Positions 63,382-64,000 of a stretch of DNA of 64,000 nt are shown here, piece by piece. Position numbers and translations under genes: made by a program. Location of the stretch: positions 31,661,435 to 31,725,434 of the forward strand of contig CM072919.1 of the NCBI GenBank assembly GCA_037013685.1, written 5' to 3'. How positions within the stretch are numbered: the stretch's first letter is position 1; every line of letters begins with the position of its first letter. The notes beneath the pieces were generated by a model. It was not told the origin of the DNA, searched no databases, and saw only the letters and a program-made list of their open reading frames with translations. This DNA comes from Acridotheres tristis. Its lineage: Eukaryota > Chordata > Aves > Passeriformes > Sturnidae.

Positions 63382-63688
63382 TGTTGCTGCAAGGCTAGGG
63401 AGCAGTGAAGAAACACAGCAAACAGACTTCTTTCAGAAAGCAGAAGAAGCTATTTATTGCAGAAGTAGACATATTTTTATAGACTGATTCACTGAACCAA
63501 AGGATAGAATAAGCTCAGTGGTTCAAGGAAGGCAACACCTTCTGTAAACATGCTTTTACCAAAACACGTTCCTTATGCATTCATCCTGTCAACAACATCT
63601 GGTGGTAAACTTTGTTATTAGTTCTTTCCCTTCTTGAGCTTAGGAAAACTCAGACTGCTGTTTTCCCTGACTCTCACCAGCATCCACA
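63382..63688 (-). mobile_element. ERVK-like solo LTR (307 bp)
   Basis: A compact LTR with TGTTGC and CCACA termini and an exact 6-bp duplication (GTAATT), which fits a class II avian retrovirus. On the minus strand a perfect TATAAAA (63481-63475) is followed about 23 bases later by AATAAA (63458-63453). This close TATA-to-poly(A) spacing with a very short R is the layout known from alpharetroviral and related avian LTRs. U3 is then about 63482-63688 and U5 about 63382-63440. No gag, pol or env adjoins it, so it is a solo LTR. Its intact signals suggest a moderately young insertion. Confidence 0.85.
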
Positions 63689-63694
63689 GTAATT
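63689..63694. repeat. Target-site duplication, right copy (GTAATT)
   Basis: Matches 63376-63381. Confidence 0.8.
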
Positions 63695-64000
63695 ATTCAA
63701 TTGTACTGGCAATTGTTCTTCAGGCTTGATCCTCCTTCCTAACAGACTGTATCAGTGGGATTCCTGCCATTGAGGGGAATAATATCAAGTTCTGGTCCTG
63801 TTTCTTCTGCAAGGAAACAATAATGTGTTTGATTTTAGTACTTAAAGGAGGATAACATATTTTTAGATTCTGATAAGTTTCTTATATACTAACAATTTAG
63901 ACAAAATGATAAAATTTTCTGACTGTGGTAACTAGTTATCATTTTTAAAAGAGAGTAAATTCCATTCCTCAAGCATGCTATAAAATATTGGACTGTATAT
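63695..64000. other. Unassigned tail of window
   Basis: AT-rich DNA, nothing recognised. Confidence 0.5.

Noticed and set aside
1..64000. CRISPR array, operon, phage or other prokaryotic-type system
   Set aside because: No regularly spaced repeats, no dense coding, and the CR1/ERV content is that of a bird chromosome.

Overview
The window looks like non-coding nuclear DNA from a bird, most likely a songbird. The evidence is at least thirteen CR1 LINE fragments, several still carrying the avian CR1 3' end (tandem ATTCTATG-like octamers), plus six endogenous-retrovirus solo LTRs whose ends match class II (ERVK-like) and class III (ERVL-like) avian LTRs. The rest is AT-rich sequence with simple repeats. 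Family assignments come from recognising consensus features by eye; no database search was run.

I find no protein-coding exon, RNA gene, CRISPR array or prokaryotic-type system that I can support. The longer open frames lie inside CR1 copies or LTRs, or are no longer than chance predicts in DNA of this composition. The window is probably intergenic or inside a large intron.

Layout: 1-4.2 kb is AT-rich and unassigned. An old CR1 lies at 4.2-5.2 kb (-). A CR1 3' tail and a CR1 body lie at 9.2-10.5 kb (+). 10.5-19.6 kb is AT-rich with two short inverted repeats. A repeat cluster at 19.6-21.9 kb holds an ERVK-like solo LTR, an ERVL-like solo LTR and a CR1 fragment. Two short CR1 tails and a second ERVL-like LTR of the same family lie at 28.1-30.5 kb. 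CR1 copies lie at 31.8-32.1 kb (-) and 36.9-38.5 kb (-), the latter containing a CCAT microsatellite. A classic avian ERVL LTR lies at 40.6-41.2 kb. A long LTR at 48.0-49.3 kb contains a GC-rich block. CR1 copies follow at 49.7, 50.3-51.0, 54.7, 60.0 and 62.0-63.1 kb, and an ERVK-like solo LTR lies at 63.4-63.7 kb.

The most notable signal is uneven decay in CR1. Two oppositely oriented copies 27 kb apart are about 97% identical over about 300 bp (8 differences counted by hand), while their flanks are far more diverged. A second inverted pair (50.8 and 62.5 kb) shows a weaker version over the same ORF2 segment. This suggests ectopic gene conversion or constraint. Four of the six LTRs show clean target-site duplications, and all six appear to point to the minus strand.
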